A stretch of DNA of 48,790 nucleotides from Spirochaetales bacterium Spiro_03 (GTDB lineage Bacteria; Spirochaetota; Spirochaetia; Sphaerochaetales; Sphaerochaetaceae). Within the stretch, counting starts at the first letter, position 1; each line of letters starts with the position of its first letter. The position numbers and the translations under genes were made by a program. Shown in pieces: positions 17,144-25,492 of the stretch. A model generated the notes under the pieces. The model ran no database searches. It worked only from the letters and a program-made list of their open reading frames with translations, and was not told the DNA's origin. The DNA is taken from NCBI GenBank assembly GCA_001603105.1, contig LVBE01000029.1:1-48790 (forward strand). Reading direction: 5' to 3'.

Positions 17144-17743
17144 TCAACGCTCAGCTGAAATATCTATCCCTATCGTATCACAATAGTTTGCCACTTGTCG
17201 ATGAATTATCGTACGCGAACGGCCATTGTGGAAGACCTTGACCTTGGTCTGTCCTTTAATCAGGCCCACTCGAATGTCTTTCTGGGCACTATTGCGCACC
17301 CAAAAGGCAGACCAGGTGAGGCCCTGGCGTGCTCTACAGCGCCTGTAGCGCACCAACAAGGGTGCCTTTATGAAGACGACGCGGTCACACAATTCAACCA
17401 ATCCCATCCGATAGAGCAGCGCTGCATTGATCACCACCAGAGCCTTCGTGCTCAACGCGATGATCTGTCTACACGCCTGGACCATCGCCGGGTGCACGAT
17501 GGCCTCCAAAGCCTGAAGCGCGTCACGATCGGCGAAGACGATCGCACCCAGGCGCGCGCGGTCGATAGCACCATCGGTGAGGATCGAAGAGCCGAAGTGT
17601 CGCACCACTGCCTCCTGCTGCTGTTCCAACACCTGATGGCCCAGAAGGTCAACGTCGATGATCTGGGCCCCCATCTGCTCAAAGCACTGGGCGTATTGGT
17701 TCTTTCCGGCGCATACCTTGCCACTCAAGCCAATGACGATCAT
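17144..17743 (-). CDS. coaE: dephospho-CoA kinase CoaE
   Basis: CoaE phosphorylates the ribose 3'-OH of dephospho-CoA, the last step of coenzyme A synthesis. From the ATG at 17743 the protein is 199 residues, near the family length. The start was chosen because its ATG overlaps the polA stop as TGATG, with GGAGAG just before. A start six codons earlier is not supported. The P-loop reads GLSGKVCAGKN at 5-15, where most CoaE proteins have GLTGGIGSGKS, so asparagine replaces the Ser/Thr after GK. The CoA-side motif IIDVDLLGHQVLE and IVHPAMVQ are present. I recall similar P-loops in treponeme homologues but cannot verify that. It could alternatively be impaired. Confidence 0.82.
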   Translation of the reverse strand: MIVIGLSGKVCAGKNQYAQCFEQMGAQIIDVDLLGHQVLEQQQEAVVRHFGSSILTDGAIDRARLGAIVFADRDALQALEAIVHPAMVQACRQIIALSTKALVVINAALLYRMGLVELCDRVVFIKAPLLVRYRRCRARQGLTWSAFWVRNSAQKDIRVGLIKGQTKVKVFHNGRSRTIIHRQVANYCDTIGIDISAER

Positions 17744-20499
17744 CAGGAGAGCTCTCCCCAATCATTGCCCACGCTAATCGACGCTCTCAGCGGAATGGAG
17801 AGGGTGACCGCCTTCTCCATCGCTTCTCTGACCAGACGTTCCATCTGCTCTCGCTCCTCGAGCGGGACCTCGAAGATCAACTCGTCATGGATCTGTAGCA
17901 ACAGACGCGAGCGCAGGCCCTCCTCAGCTATCATCCGGTCAACTCTGATCATCGCCAGCTTCATGATATCGGCTGCGGTTCCCTGGATGATCGTATTGAC
18001 GGCGATGCGCTGCGCCTTCGCCCGTTCAACCGGACTGCGGCTGGTGATCTCTGCGATGGTCCGCACATGGCCGAGGAGGGTTTGCACGTACCCCTGCTCC
18101 TCTGCAAGAGCATGGGTTCGCTGGATGAACTGCTCAACGGCGCTGTAGCGCTCAAAGTACTGGGCGATGAAGGACCTGGCTTCAGAGAAGCTGATCTTCA
18201 GGTCCTGGGAGAGCGCGTGGGCGCCCATGCCGTACATCACCCCGAAGTTGATGGTCTTGGCGACGCGGCGCTGCTCGCTGTCAACAGCCTCAAGGGGTAC
18301 TGAGAAGATCCGGCTGGCTGTGGCACGGTGCACGTCCACACCTTCACGGAACGCTGCCTTGAGGTTAGGGTCGTCAGCGGTGTGGGCGAGCACGACCAGC
18401 TCGATCTGCGAGTAGTCGGCTGACAGGAGGCAATGCCCACTCGGTGCCCTGAACGCCGAGCGGATGCGCCTGCCCTCTTCGGTGCGAACCGGTATGTTCT
18501 GCAGGTTTGGGTCGCGGCAGGAGAGGCGCCCTGTTTCCGTCCCGGTCTGTGAGAATGAGGGGTGGATGCGCCCGGTGTGCGTATTGACCTCATTGGGCAG
18601 GGTATCGATATAGGTGGACTTAAGCTTGGTGAGCATGCGGTAGGAGAGGATTAAGTCGACCTCCGGGTACTGCTCCCTCAGCGGCTCGAGCACATCGGTT
18701 GCCGTGGAGAAGCCGGTGCGCGTCTTCGCTCCGGTCGGGATCGCCCGCTCGACGAAGAGCACCTCTTGCAGTTGCTTGGGTGAGTTGAGGTTGAACTCGT
18801 GGCCGACGATCGAGAAGATCTTGGTCCGGATCGCCTCGATGCGTTCTTCGAATTCGCGCCCAAGCGGCTCAATGAGATCGATATCCAGGTAGATACCGGC
18901 TAGTTCCATCTCGGCGATGATCAAGAGCAGCGGCATCTCAAGATCGCTCATCAGGTTTTCCAGGCCCCGGGCCTTGAGCAGCTCGTCGAAGAGGCGAAAG
19001 AGGCGCCAGGTCACATCGGCGTCCTCGGCACCGTAGGTGACGATTGTCTCAAGCTCCAGGTCGTCAAGGCTCGATCCCTTGGCGACGATGTCGCTGTAGC
19101 GAATCGTCTTGTGGTTGAGAAACTTCTCACTGAGGTAGTCGAGGTTGAAGACCGAGGTGCTGTCCAAGAGCCATGCCGCGATCATGGTGTCAAAGAGCAG
19201 GCGTGTGATCTTCACTCCCCAGGTGCGTAGTACCTTGTAGTCAAACTTGATGTTCTGTCCCACCACAGCAAGTCGGCCACCTTCGAGGTAGGAGACAAGG
19301 AGGCGACGAACCTCCTGCTCATCAACCAGGGCCTTGCCTCTATGCGATAGCGCACAGTAGTAGGAGACCCCCTCCTGCCATGAGAATGAGAAGCCAATCG
19401 GTGCGCTGTCCAGCTCCGAAAGGCCGGTTGTCTCAAGGTCGAAGGCGATGATGCCGCCTTCGCGCTCTGCCTGAGCGAGGAGGCGATCAAGTGCTTCGGT
19501 GCTCGAGACCAGATGGTAGGAGTTCTCGCCTGTGCCGGCTTGCTGCTCGTCCACCAGGCTGTCGGCCCTGCCTTCCGTCTCCGCGGCTTGTTCCAGGCTC
19601 TTGATGATCGAGCGCATCCCGATCGCCTCAAAGAGCGGAATTGCCGCAAGGTAGTCGACATCCTCGACCAGGTACTGGGCAGTGTCGAACGAGTCGACAC
19701 AAAAGAGGTCGCCTCTGAGCGTCACCAGGTCCCTGCTCAGGTAAGCACTCTCTCTCCCTTCCTCTAGTTTTTTACGCACACCGGGGGAAAATGTCTCCAA
19801 ACTATTGTAGATCGCATCAAGGTCCTCACACTCGGCAAGCAGTTTTGCCGCCCCCTTGGCCCCGATACCCTTCACCCCCGGTACGTTGTCAGAGCTATCG
19901 CCGATGAGGGCGAGGTAGTCAACGACCTGGCTCGCCTTGATGCCATACTCCTCAACCACCTCGGCCTCGCCCATGAGGCGGTAAAAGTTCTCCCCCTTCT
20001 TCGCAGGGCGCAGAGCCTTGGTGGTGTCATCAACGAGCTGCAGAAGATCCTTGTCACCGGTGAACATGACTGCCTCAAGGCCACAGCGCTTTGCCTCTCG
20101 CACCAAGGTCGCGATGATGTCATCGGCCTCAAAGCCCTCGCGCTCGATCGTCGGAACCTTCAGTGCCTTCAGGATCTCGCAGATGATGGGCACCTGGCTA
20201 TGCAACTCCTCCGGAGCGGCTTCGCGATTGGCCTTGTATGGCTCATAGATCTCGTGGCGAAACGTCGGGCCCTTCGTATCCATCGCCACGACCAGGTAGT
20301 GGGCATCATACTCGCGGATGAGCTTGAGCAGTGTCGAGAAGAAGCCGTAGACCGCTGAGATGTTATTGCCGTGGGCATCACGCATCGGGTTATTGAAGAA
20401 TCCGAAGAAGGAACGGTAAATAAGGCCATAGCCATCGATGATGTAGAGCTTCTTTTGGCTGTTGTCACGGTGTGCTGCGTCATTGAAGAGGTCGTTCAT
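17743..20499 (-). CDS. polA: DNA polymerase I
   Basis: PolA fills gaps and removes RNA primers in repair and lagging-strand synthesis. The 918-residue protein has all three parts. The 5'-3' nuclease region is N-terminal (IIDGYGLIYRSFFGF near residue 20, EADDIIATL, TGDKDLLQL, GDSSDNVPGV). The 3'-5' exonuclease has the DxE motif (FDLETTGL near residue 353). The polymerase core has DYSQIELVVLAH near 690 and QIHDELIFEV near 871. Because the exonuclease acidic residues are present, proofreading is probably active, unlike in Taq-type enzymes. It overlaps the upstream metallo-hydrolase gene by 4 bases and couples to coaE at its 3' end. Confidence 0.96.
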   Translation of the reverse strand: MNDLFNDAAHRDNSQKKLYIIDGYGLIYRSFFGFFNNPMRDAHGNNISAVYGFFSTLLKLIREYDAHYLVVAMDTKGPTFRHEIYEPYKANREAAPEELHSQVPIICEILKALKVPTIEREGFEADDIIATLVREAKRCGLEAVMFTGDKDLLQLVDDTTKALRPAKKGENFYRLMGEAEVVEEYGIKASQVVDYLALIGDSSDNVPGVKGIGAKGAAKLLAECEDLDAIYNSLETFSPGVRKKLEEGRESAYLSRDLVTLRGDLFCVDSFDTAQYLVEDVDYLAAIPLFEAIGMRSIIKSLEQAAETEGRADSLVDEQQAGTGENSYHLVSSTEALDRLLAQAEREGGIIAFDLETTGLSELDSAPIGFSFSWQEGVSYYCALSHRGKALVDEQEVRRLLVSYLEGGRLAVVGQNIKFDYKVLRTWGVKITRLLFDTMIAAWLLDSTSVFNLDYLSEKFLNHKTIRYSDIVAKGSSLDDLELETIVTYGAEDADVTWRLFRLFDELLKARGLENLMSDLEMPLLLIIAEMELAGIYLDIDLIEPLGREFEERIEAIRTKIFSIVGHEFNLNSPKQLQEVLFVERAIPTGAKTRTGFSTATDVLEPLREQYPEVDLILSYRMLTKLKSTYIDTLPNEVNTHTGRIHPSFSQTGTETGRLSCRDPNLQNIPVRTEEGRRIRSAFRAPSGHCLLSADYSQIELVVLAHTADDPNLKAAFREGVDVHRATASRIFSVPLEAVDSEQRRVAKTINFGVMYGMGAHALSQDLKISFSEARSFIAQYFERYSAVEQFIQRTHALAEEQGYVQTLLGHVRTIAEITSRSPVERAKAQRIAVNTIIQGTAADIMKLAMIRVDRMIAEEGLRSRLLLQIHDELIFEVPLEEREQMERLVREAMEKAVTLSIPLRASISVGNDWGELS

Positions 20500-21263
20500 A
20501 GTCTATCCTTCATGGTGATGGTCAGCTGGTCGTAGGCGACATGAAAGCCATCCTTCAGCTGTGCTTCAAGCTCGGTGTGGCCGAGCTTGTGGCTCAGGTG
20601 GGTGAAGAACACCCGCTCTGGCTTCAGCAGATTTCCCAGTGCCGTTGCCTCGAAGACCGAGTAGTGGTTTGGATGGGGCCAATTGCGCAACGCGCCGACC
20701 ACCAGTACCTCAAGGTCCTGCAAGTACGGCAGGCTCTGTTGGGGCACCTCGCTGCAGTCAGTGAGGTATGCCATATCGTCGATGCGGTAGCCGTAGATGG
20801 TCTGTTGCCCGTGGAGAATCGGGATCGGGGTGACCGCAAATGGCCCGATCGCGATCTGTTCATAGGGTGTTACTACCTGCACATCCAAGTGAGGGATTCC
20901 CATGCTGCTGCCGTTGATGACGTAGGGAAAGCGGCTTTCGATACTGAGACGCACTGCCTCACTGGTATAGACGGCAAGAGACTGTTCTTCCGAAAAGACG
21001 CGTAGGTCATCGATGCCGTTGAAGTGGTCAGCGTGGTCGTGGGTATAGAGTACCGCCCCAAGGTTATTCAGGCCACTGGCAAGAGCCTGGAGGCGGAACT
21101 CGGGGCCGGTGTCGACGAGTAGGTTAAAACCATTTTTGCGCACCAAGATGCTGGATCGATAGCGCTTGTCGCGCACATCGGATGAACTGCAGACCGGGCA
21201 CGCGCATCCGATGACCGGAATACCGTGGCTGGTTCCGGTGCCCAAGAAGGTCAGGCTGCTCAT
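20496..21263 (-). CDS. MBL-fold metallo-hydrolase, PhnP-like
   Basis: This is a cytoplasmic metallo-beta-lactamase-fold phosphodiesterase. The 255-residue protein begins with FLGTGTSHGIPVIGC-AC-PVC, the cysteine-bearing opening of the PhnP/phosphoribosyl 1,2-cyclic phosphodiesterase group, whose cysteines bind a structural zinc. The metal-binding H75-x-H77-x-D79-H80 motif (THDHADH) is intact, with further ligands in ILHGQ, LTDCSE and FFTHLSHKLGH. No phn genes are nearby, so a C-P lyase role is unlikely. Nucleotide or cyclic-phosphate housekeeping is more plausible (inference). Its ATG overlaps the upstream small gene (ATGA), and polA starts within its last 4 bases. Confidence 0.83.
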   Translation of the reverse strand: MSSLTFLGTGTSHGIPVIGCACPVCSSSDVRDKRYRSSILVRKNGFNLLVDTGPEFRLQALASGLNNLGAVLYTHDHADHFNGIDDLRVFSEEQSLAVYTSEAVRLSIESRFPYVINGSSMGIPHLDVQVVTPYEQIAIGPFAVTPIPILHGQQTIYGYRIDDMAYLTDCSEVPQQSLPYLQDLEVLVVGALRNWPHPNHYSVFEATALGNLLKPERVFFTHLSHKLGHTELEAQLKDGFHVAYDQLTITMKDRL

Positions 21264-21586
21264 CGAACCTTATCCACCAAGCTCTGCACCGCTCCCTTCA
21301 CAGCCTGCTCACCCTGCTCTGCCGCTGCCTTGAACTGCAGGCGGAACTCGCGGCTATTGAGTGCTTTCCAAAAGCGCTCGCCCGACTCCTTGGAGAAGTC
21401 GACGCCCCCTTCCACCTGGCCAAGCATCTCCATGACCTGTGCATTGACCGAGCCGTCACGGAGGGAGAAGCTTAGGCCCAGGTACTGCATCCCCATGTTG
21501 GGGATGAAAAAGTAGATGATGAAGAACGAGAGCACCGCGGCGATAGCCGCAGAGAGCACTGAGCGAAAAATCCCTTTCTGTCCCAT
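21260..21586 (-). CDS. small single-helix membrane protein of unknown function
   Basis: The protein is 108 residues from the ATG at 21586, which has AAGGAG about 5 bases upstream. A longer frame to 21673 crosses the terminator hairpin and is rejected. One strong hydrophobic helix (residues about 8-27, VLSAAIAAVLSFFIIYFFIP) is followed by a polar, helical domain with FSKESGERFWKALNSREF. No family was recognised. It is the first gene of the polA operon and overlaps the metallo-hydrolase start (ATGA). Confidence 0.7.
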   Translation of the reverse strand: MGQKGIFRSVLSAAIAAVLSFFIIYFFIPNMGMQYLGLSFSLRDGSVNAQVMEMLGQVEGGVDFSKESGERFWKALNSREFRLQFKAAAEQGEQAVKGAVQSLVDKVR

Positions 21587-21603
21587 ACAATCTCCTTGGT
21601 GCC

Positions 21604-21612
21604 ACTGTATCA
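21604..21612 (-). promoter_or_regulatory. possible extended -10 promoter of the polA operon
   Basis: TGA-TACAGT reads from 21612 to 21604 on the minus strand. The start near 21597 would leave a leader of about 10 bases containing little more than the ribosome site. No clear -35 was found. Confidence 0.3.
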
Positions 21613-21639
21613 CACTTGGACGAGGCAGAAAAGAGAAGT

Positions 21640-21662
21640 CAGGCCCGGGAAACCCGGGCCTG
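21640..21662 (-). terminator. GC-rich hairpin terminator after the tandem barrel genes
   Basis: CAGGCCCGGG (21640-21649) and CCCGGGCCTG (21653-21662) form a perfect 10-base stem with a 3-base loop. On the minus strand it is followed by ACTTCTCTTTTC, a moderate T-rich tract, so it should end transcripts from 21686-22984. It has no T-tract on the plus strand. Confidence 0.65.
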
Positions 21663-21685
21663 GACAACACCATGCGTTCAATCGA

Positions 21686-22318
21686 TCAGAAGAGGGAGAA
21701 GAGCAGCGAGACGCCGAACCGTCCACGATCCCAATCAGCGCTGAAGAGCTTGTCAAACTCCTGATAGTTCTCAAAGGTATAGTCAGTATCCAGGGTATAG
21801 CTTGCGCCGAGCAGCATCTTACCGATGCGGAAGTCTGCGGTGGCCCGAAGTGCGAGCGGACTCTTGATGAAGGCATCACCAAAGCTCTCCCACGATTCGA
21901 CTTTGCCGCCGCTACTCAGGACATGGGACTCCCCACTCTCGTCGATCAGTACCCGGTAGCGTGGGCCAAGGCCGATGCCGAGGCGGGTAAAGCCGAAGAG
22001 GTCGAAGGAGACACCGGCTGCCGCCAAGATTGAGATCTCGGTGAATTCAGTTGCGGTACCGCCCACAGTTTCCGTGGTTTTGCCGAAGGTGCTGACCAAA
22101 TCAATCTCTGCGAGGAGGATCTTCAGCCGCAAGTCCGCTCCGAAGGCGTAGTTGTTGATATCGCTAAAGAGCTCTCCGAGATCACTGCCGCTGATCTCAT
22201 CGTATTTGGGTTTGAACTGCACATTGGGTCCAATGCTCAGATCCAGCATTTTCGCACTCAATGTGGCCGGAACCAGCACACAAAGAATAAGGAGAATAGT
22301 CAAAAGTTTCTTTTTCAT
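21686..22318 (-). CDS. small outer-membrane beta-barrel protein (paralogue A)
   Basis: The protein has 210 residues from the ATG at 22318 (AAAGGGG upstream), with a signal peptide MKKKLLTILLILCVLVPATLSA, alternating amphipathic strands, and a C-terminal LLFSLF that ends in phenylalanine as barrel proteins do. The pattern is that of an 8- to 10-strand barrel. It shares signal-peptide form, size and the later SPLALRA segment with its upstream neighbour (SPIYLQA), so the two look like a diverged tandem duplication. They are 45 bases apart and probably co-transcribed. No named family was recognised. A porin-like or structural role is only a guess. Confidence 0.7.
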   Translation of the reverse strand: MKKKLLTILLILCVLVPATLSAKMLDLSIGPNVQFKPKYDEISGSDLGELFSDINNYAFGADLRLKILLAEIDLVSTFGKTTETVGGTATEFTEISILAAAGVSFDLFGFTRLGIGLGPRYRVLIDESGESHVLSSGGKVESWESFGDAFIKSPLALRATADFRIGKMLLGASYTLDTDYTFENYQEFDKLFSADWDRGRFGVSLLFSLF

Positions 22319-22363
22319 ATAGCACCCCTTTGTAACATTCAAAACACTGACTGTGTCTAGAAT

Positions 22364-22984
22364 TTAAAACATTTTCAGTGACAAAACAAGTGAGAGAGCA
22401 CCTGATTCAACATTAAACATGCTCCACCACCCCTTCTCACCGACGACGTCCTTAAGCGCTGTCCTTGTGGTCATCAAGTACCGCAGCCGCAGTGCTACCG
22501 GACCCAATTCTGTAGCCACTCCTGCCTGAAGGTAGATCGGGCTATTGTATAACACCTCACCAAACGATAGGTCCGTGACATCGACCTGCGCTCCGTCAGC
22601 AAGGATGTATGACGGGCGAGTCTGTGTCGATGTGGAGGGGATGTAGGTGAGGCCAAGCCCTCCACCGACCTCAAGGCTGAGCAGCGATCCTGCCATAGGC
22701 AGGCTCAAGGCACCCATGCCGACAAGGAGGATCCCTTGATTACCTTCGGGGCACTGCATCGGAAACACCAGTGCCTGCGCCTGGATGAAGGCGAGGCGTG
22801 CGGTGATCTCCCCATGGAAATGCCAGTTGTCGGCCTTGGCAAGGCCTTCACTGAAATCAATGCCTTCCTCAGGAAGATAGCTTGCTCCAAATCCTAGGCT
22901 CACATGTACCAGACTTCGCGCTCCAACGGAGACGGGGATGAGGACACACAGCAAGATCAGCAAAGTCAGAACTCTTTTTTGCAT
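22364..22984 (-). CDS. small outer-membrane beta-barrel protein (paralogue B)
   Basis: The protein has 206 residues from the ATG at 22984, with signal peptide MQKRVLTLLILLCVLIPVSVGA. The mature part is rich in amphipathic strands (LLSLEVGGGLGLTYIPS, GPVALRLRYLM) and ends LSLVLSLKMF. AAGGAG lies 13 bases before the ATG, a long spacing. A GTG eight codons upstream contains that site and is less likely. It is related to the gene at 21686-22318 in layout and signal peptide. The coding strand is AT-richer around its start than its neighbours. Function unknown. Confidence 0.68.
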   Translation of the reverse strand: MQKRVLTLLILLCVLIPVSVGARSLVHVSLGFGASYLPEEGIDFSEGLAKADNWHFHGEITARLAFIQAQALVFPMQCPEGNQGILLVGMGALSLPMAGSLLSLEVGGGLGLTYIPSTSTQTRPSYILADGAQVDVTDLSFGEVLYNSPIYLQAGVATELGPVALRLRYLMTTRTALKDVVGEKGWWSMFNVESGALSLVLSLKMF

Positions 22985-23052
22985 TGCAAAATAAACACTC
23001 CTTACCACTTATAACACCAAGGACTCAAAATGATTACAAGGAAAGAGCGCTT

Positions 23053-23064
23053 ATTCTATAGAAT
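23053..23064. repeat. perfect 12-base palindrome after nadE
   Basis: ATTCTATAGAAT is fully self-complementary, lies 3 bases past the nadE stop and contains TAGAAT, the same -10-like hexamer seen at nadE and the nucleotidyltransferase. No -35 fits either way. It may be a protein site or chance. Confidence 0.3.
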
Positions 23065-23066
23065 TC

Positions 23067-24971
23067 CTATACAAATCTGCTATCCACCTCAGCGAGCCAG
23101 AGCAGAGAGCTGGCGTCGCTGGGCATCACCAGTGATGAGCGTGGTGAGAGCGAGACCGATCCGACCTTCGGCCCATCGGGCATGCATGAGCGCTTGAACT
23201 GTTGGCTGATGAAGCGACGGTAGAAGGTAGAAAGCCAAAGTGCAAGATCGGCTTCAACGTAGACTCCCTCAAAGGCACGAACTGCGAGGCGGAGAACCTT
23301 CTTCGGACTAAAACCCCAGCGCAGGATATAGTAGAGGAAGAAGTCATGGGCATCATAAGGACCGAGGATCTCCTCGGTCTTCTGGGCGATGCCCCCCTCT
23401 TCGGTGGGAAGGAGCTCAGGGCTGACCGGGGTGTCGACAATATCGAGGAGAATCGCCTTCAGGTCGTCGGAAAGCCTGCTCGCCTCATAGCGCACCAGCT
23501 CACGGACCAAGGTCTTGGCAATCGAGCCATTGAGACTGTACATCGACATCTGGTCTCCGTTGTACGTCGCCCAGCCCAGAGCAAGCTCACTGAGGTCTCC
23601 GGTGCCGACGACCAGGCCATTGAGCTTGTTGGCAAGATCCATCAGAATCTGGGTCCGCTCTCGCGCCTGGCTGTTCTCATAGGTTGCATCATGCACTTGT
23701 GGGTCATGGCCGATATCCTCAAAGTGCTGGCTCACCGCCTTTGCAATCGAAATGGTCCGTAGGTCGATGCCCACAAGCGCTGAGAGCGCCTCGGCGTTGG
23801 AGCGGGTACGCGCTGAAGTGCCAAAGCCAGGCATCGAGACCGCGACGATCGACTCTCGCCCCAGGCCCATCATGTCGATGGTTCGGATACAGACCAGGAG
23901 CGCGAGGGTGGAGTCCAGGCCCCCGGAGAGACCGAGGATGACCCGCTTGATGCCGGTATGTTCAAGGCGCTTCTTCAGTGCAAGCGCCTGAAGGGTCAGG
24001 ATGCGCTCAAAGCGAGCGGGCTGCTCGCCTTCGCTCGGAATGAAGGGCCTGGTGGGGAAGGTTCGCGTCAGCGTAGTAGGACGAGATGCGAGAGCGAACG
24101 GGATTGTGGTGAATGCCATGTTACATGCAGTGATCTGCCGCCTTCGCCGCTCCAAGGCGAGGCGCTGCACATCGACCTCGCTGATCAATAGTGTTCCACT
24201 CTCGTCAACGCGCTGACCTAGGCAGCGTCCATTCTCAGCGATCATCAGATGGGGGGTGTAGACCAGGTCGGTGGTCGACTCCCCCTCTCCGCCACCGCTA
24301 TAGAGGTAGGCACAGGCGAGCTTGGCGCTCTGATGCTTGACCAACAGACACTGATAGTCACGCGCTCCTACCAGCTCGTTGATGACTGACGGGTTGGCAA
24401 TGATGGTCGCCCCCCCTACCGCAAGGCGACTGCTCGGCGGGGAGATGGAGTAGAGGTCTACACCGACCTCACAGCCGATGACTAGGTCGTCGACTGTAGT
24501 GCAACGAAAGAGCAGATCAGTGCCAAACCACGTCGATTGGCCGAACAGCTCGATCTGGCGGCACACCGTCTTGGGGTGGACAAACCACCGCCGCTGATCG
24601 ATGCCGCACGGGGAGATGAGGTGCTCCTTGGGCACTATCCCTAAAATAGTTCCGCCCTGGATGACCACCGCACAGTTGTACAGCGCCCCGCAGACGATGA
24701 TCGCAGAGCCCAGGATGATCACGAGGTCATTGTCTGCACTGGCTTGGAGCACTGCCTCCAGACTCTCTAGCGCCTTATGCTGTAACTGCTGTTGGAAGAA
24801 GAGGTCCCCGCAGCTGAGCGCGGTGGTCACCAGCTCAGGCAGGACCAACAGGCGCACGTCTCTCTCAACGGCCTCATTGATCAGTGCGATGATCTTCTGG
24901 GTATTGGCGGTGGTATCGGCAACGGTCACTTCCACCGCTGCCACTGCGACCTTGATAAATCCATCTCTCAT
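23067..24971 (-). CDS. nadE: glutamine-dependent NAD+ synthetase
   Basis: This enzyme amidates nicotinic acid adenine dinucleotide to NAD+ using ammonia made from glutamine. The 634-residue protein has an N-terminal nitrilase-fold glutaminase domain with the catalytic triad E46 (LPELV), K115 (VPKEHL) and C167 (IGCEVG), and a C-terminal synthetase domain with the pyrophosphatase loop SGGLDST at 349-355, then GTGDLSELALGWATYNGD. The ATG at 24971 has AAGGGGG close upstream and a promoter at 24990-25017. It matches the long, glutamine-using form, not the short ammonia-only NadE. A decayed gene of the same nitrilase fold lies directly upstream. Confidence 0.95.
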   Translation of the reverse strand: MRDGFIKVAVAAVEVTVADTTANTQKIIALINEAVERDVRLLVLPELVTTALSCGDLFFQQQLQHKALESLEAVLQASADNDLVIILGSAIIVCGALYNCAVVIQGGTILGIVPKEHLISPCGIDQRRWFVHPKTVCRQIELFGQSTWFGTDLLFRCTTVDDLVIGCEVGVDLYSISPPSSRLAVGGATIIANPSVINELVGARDYQCLLVKHQSAKLACAYLYSGGGEGESTTDLVYTPHLMIAENGRCLGQRVDESGTLLISEVDVQRLALERRRRQITACNMAFTTIPFALASRPTTLTRTFPTRPFIPSEGEQPARFERILTLQALALKKRLEHTGIKRVILGLSGGLDSTLALLVCIRTIDMMGLGRESIVAVSMPGFGTSARTRSNAEALSALVGIDLRTISIAKAVSQHFEDIGHDPQVHDATYENSQARERTQILMDLANKLNGLVVGTGDLSELALGWATYNGDQMSMYSLNGSIAKTLVRELVRYEASRLSDDLKAILLDIVDTPVSPELLPTEEGGIAQKTEEILGPYDAHDFFLYYILRWGFSPKKVLRLAVRAFEGVYVEADLALWLSTFYRRFISQQFKRSCMPDGPKVGSVSLSPRSSLVMPSDASSLLWLAEVDSRFV

Positions 24972-24989
24972 ACCAGCCCCCTTGTGGCC

Positions 24990-25017
24990 ATTCTATCATA
25001 AGAGCGGGTGGTGTTCA
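24990..25017 (-). promoter_or_regulatory. promoter of nadE
   Basis: On the minus strand: -35 TGAACA (25012-25017), 16-base spacer, extended -10 TGA-TAGAAT (24998 to 24990). The start near 24983 gives a leader of about 12 bases. The string TGATAGAATG recurs at the nucleotidyltransferase promoter. Confidence 0.45.
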
Positions 25018-25029
25018 CCATCTTAGCCG

Positions 25030-25483
25030 CTCTATATGCGGTCCGTTGCCGGGTTTGCAGATTCACAGAATCCTCCATAGGCGTTTTCATCGATCGGCCC
25101 TGTCACATCGTACAAACGGATCGACGATCGCCTCCTCAGCAGGAGACTGGAGGATGCACATCTCCCTGCCGTGCCGTCTGGTAGGTATGCCACCGCATCG
25201 AAGGGCGAAGAGTGGCTGCTACGGTGCCCGCCATGCTCTCGAAGACACGGGCGCGCAGTTGGCTGAGGGTGTTGTAACAGAGCTTCTGGCAAGCCTCCAA
25301 GTAGGTGATGCCTATGGCCTCTTTGCTCTGCCCAAGGTCGTAGCCACACGACCACATCTCGGACAACAGCGCGATATCGCTGCCCATCGCCTTCGCTTCG
25401 GTGCATGAAGCGATTCCTTTCTCAAGGTTGCCCTCCAAGGAGCCGGTGGGTACCAATTGCAAGAGAGCGATGGTGAGTATCAC
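25030..25483 (-). pseudogene. decayed carbon-nitrogen hydrolase (nitrilase family)
   Basis: The first 50 codons from the GTG at 25483 read like an intact nitrilase-family N-terminus (TIALLQLVPTGSLEGN, then DIALLSEMW with the catalytic glutamate). Then pieces that should be far apart follow directly: IGITYLEA, then LSQLRARVFESMAGTVAA. The lysine and cysteine regions of the triad are missing, so two internal deletions are likely. Beyond that, C-terminal family sequence continues only in other frames: FDAVAYLPDGTA near 25167-25202 in a second frame, DVHILQSPAEEAIV in a third, and ENAYGGF back in the second. Total length is about half that of an intact gene. It lies between the isoprenylcysteine-methyltransferase-like gene and nadE, on the same strand. 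The call rests on remembered family sequence. Confidence 0.72.
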
Positions 25484-25492
25484 GGCCTGAGT

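Noticed and set aside
23053-23064. Promoter at the ATTCTATAGAAT palindrome
   Set aside because: It contains TAGAAT both ways, but no -35 lies at a usable distance on either strand.
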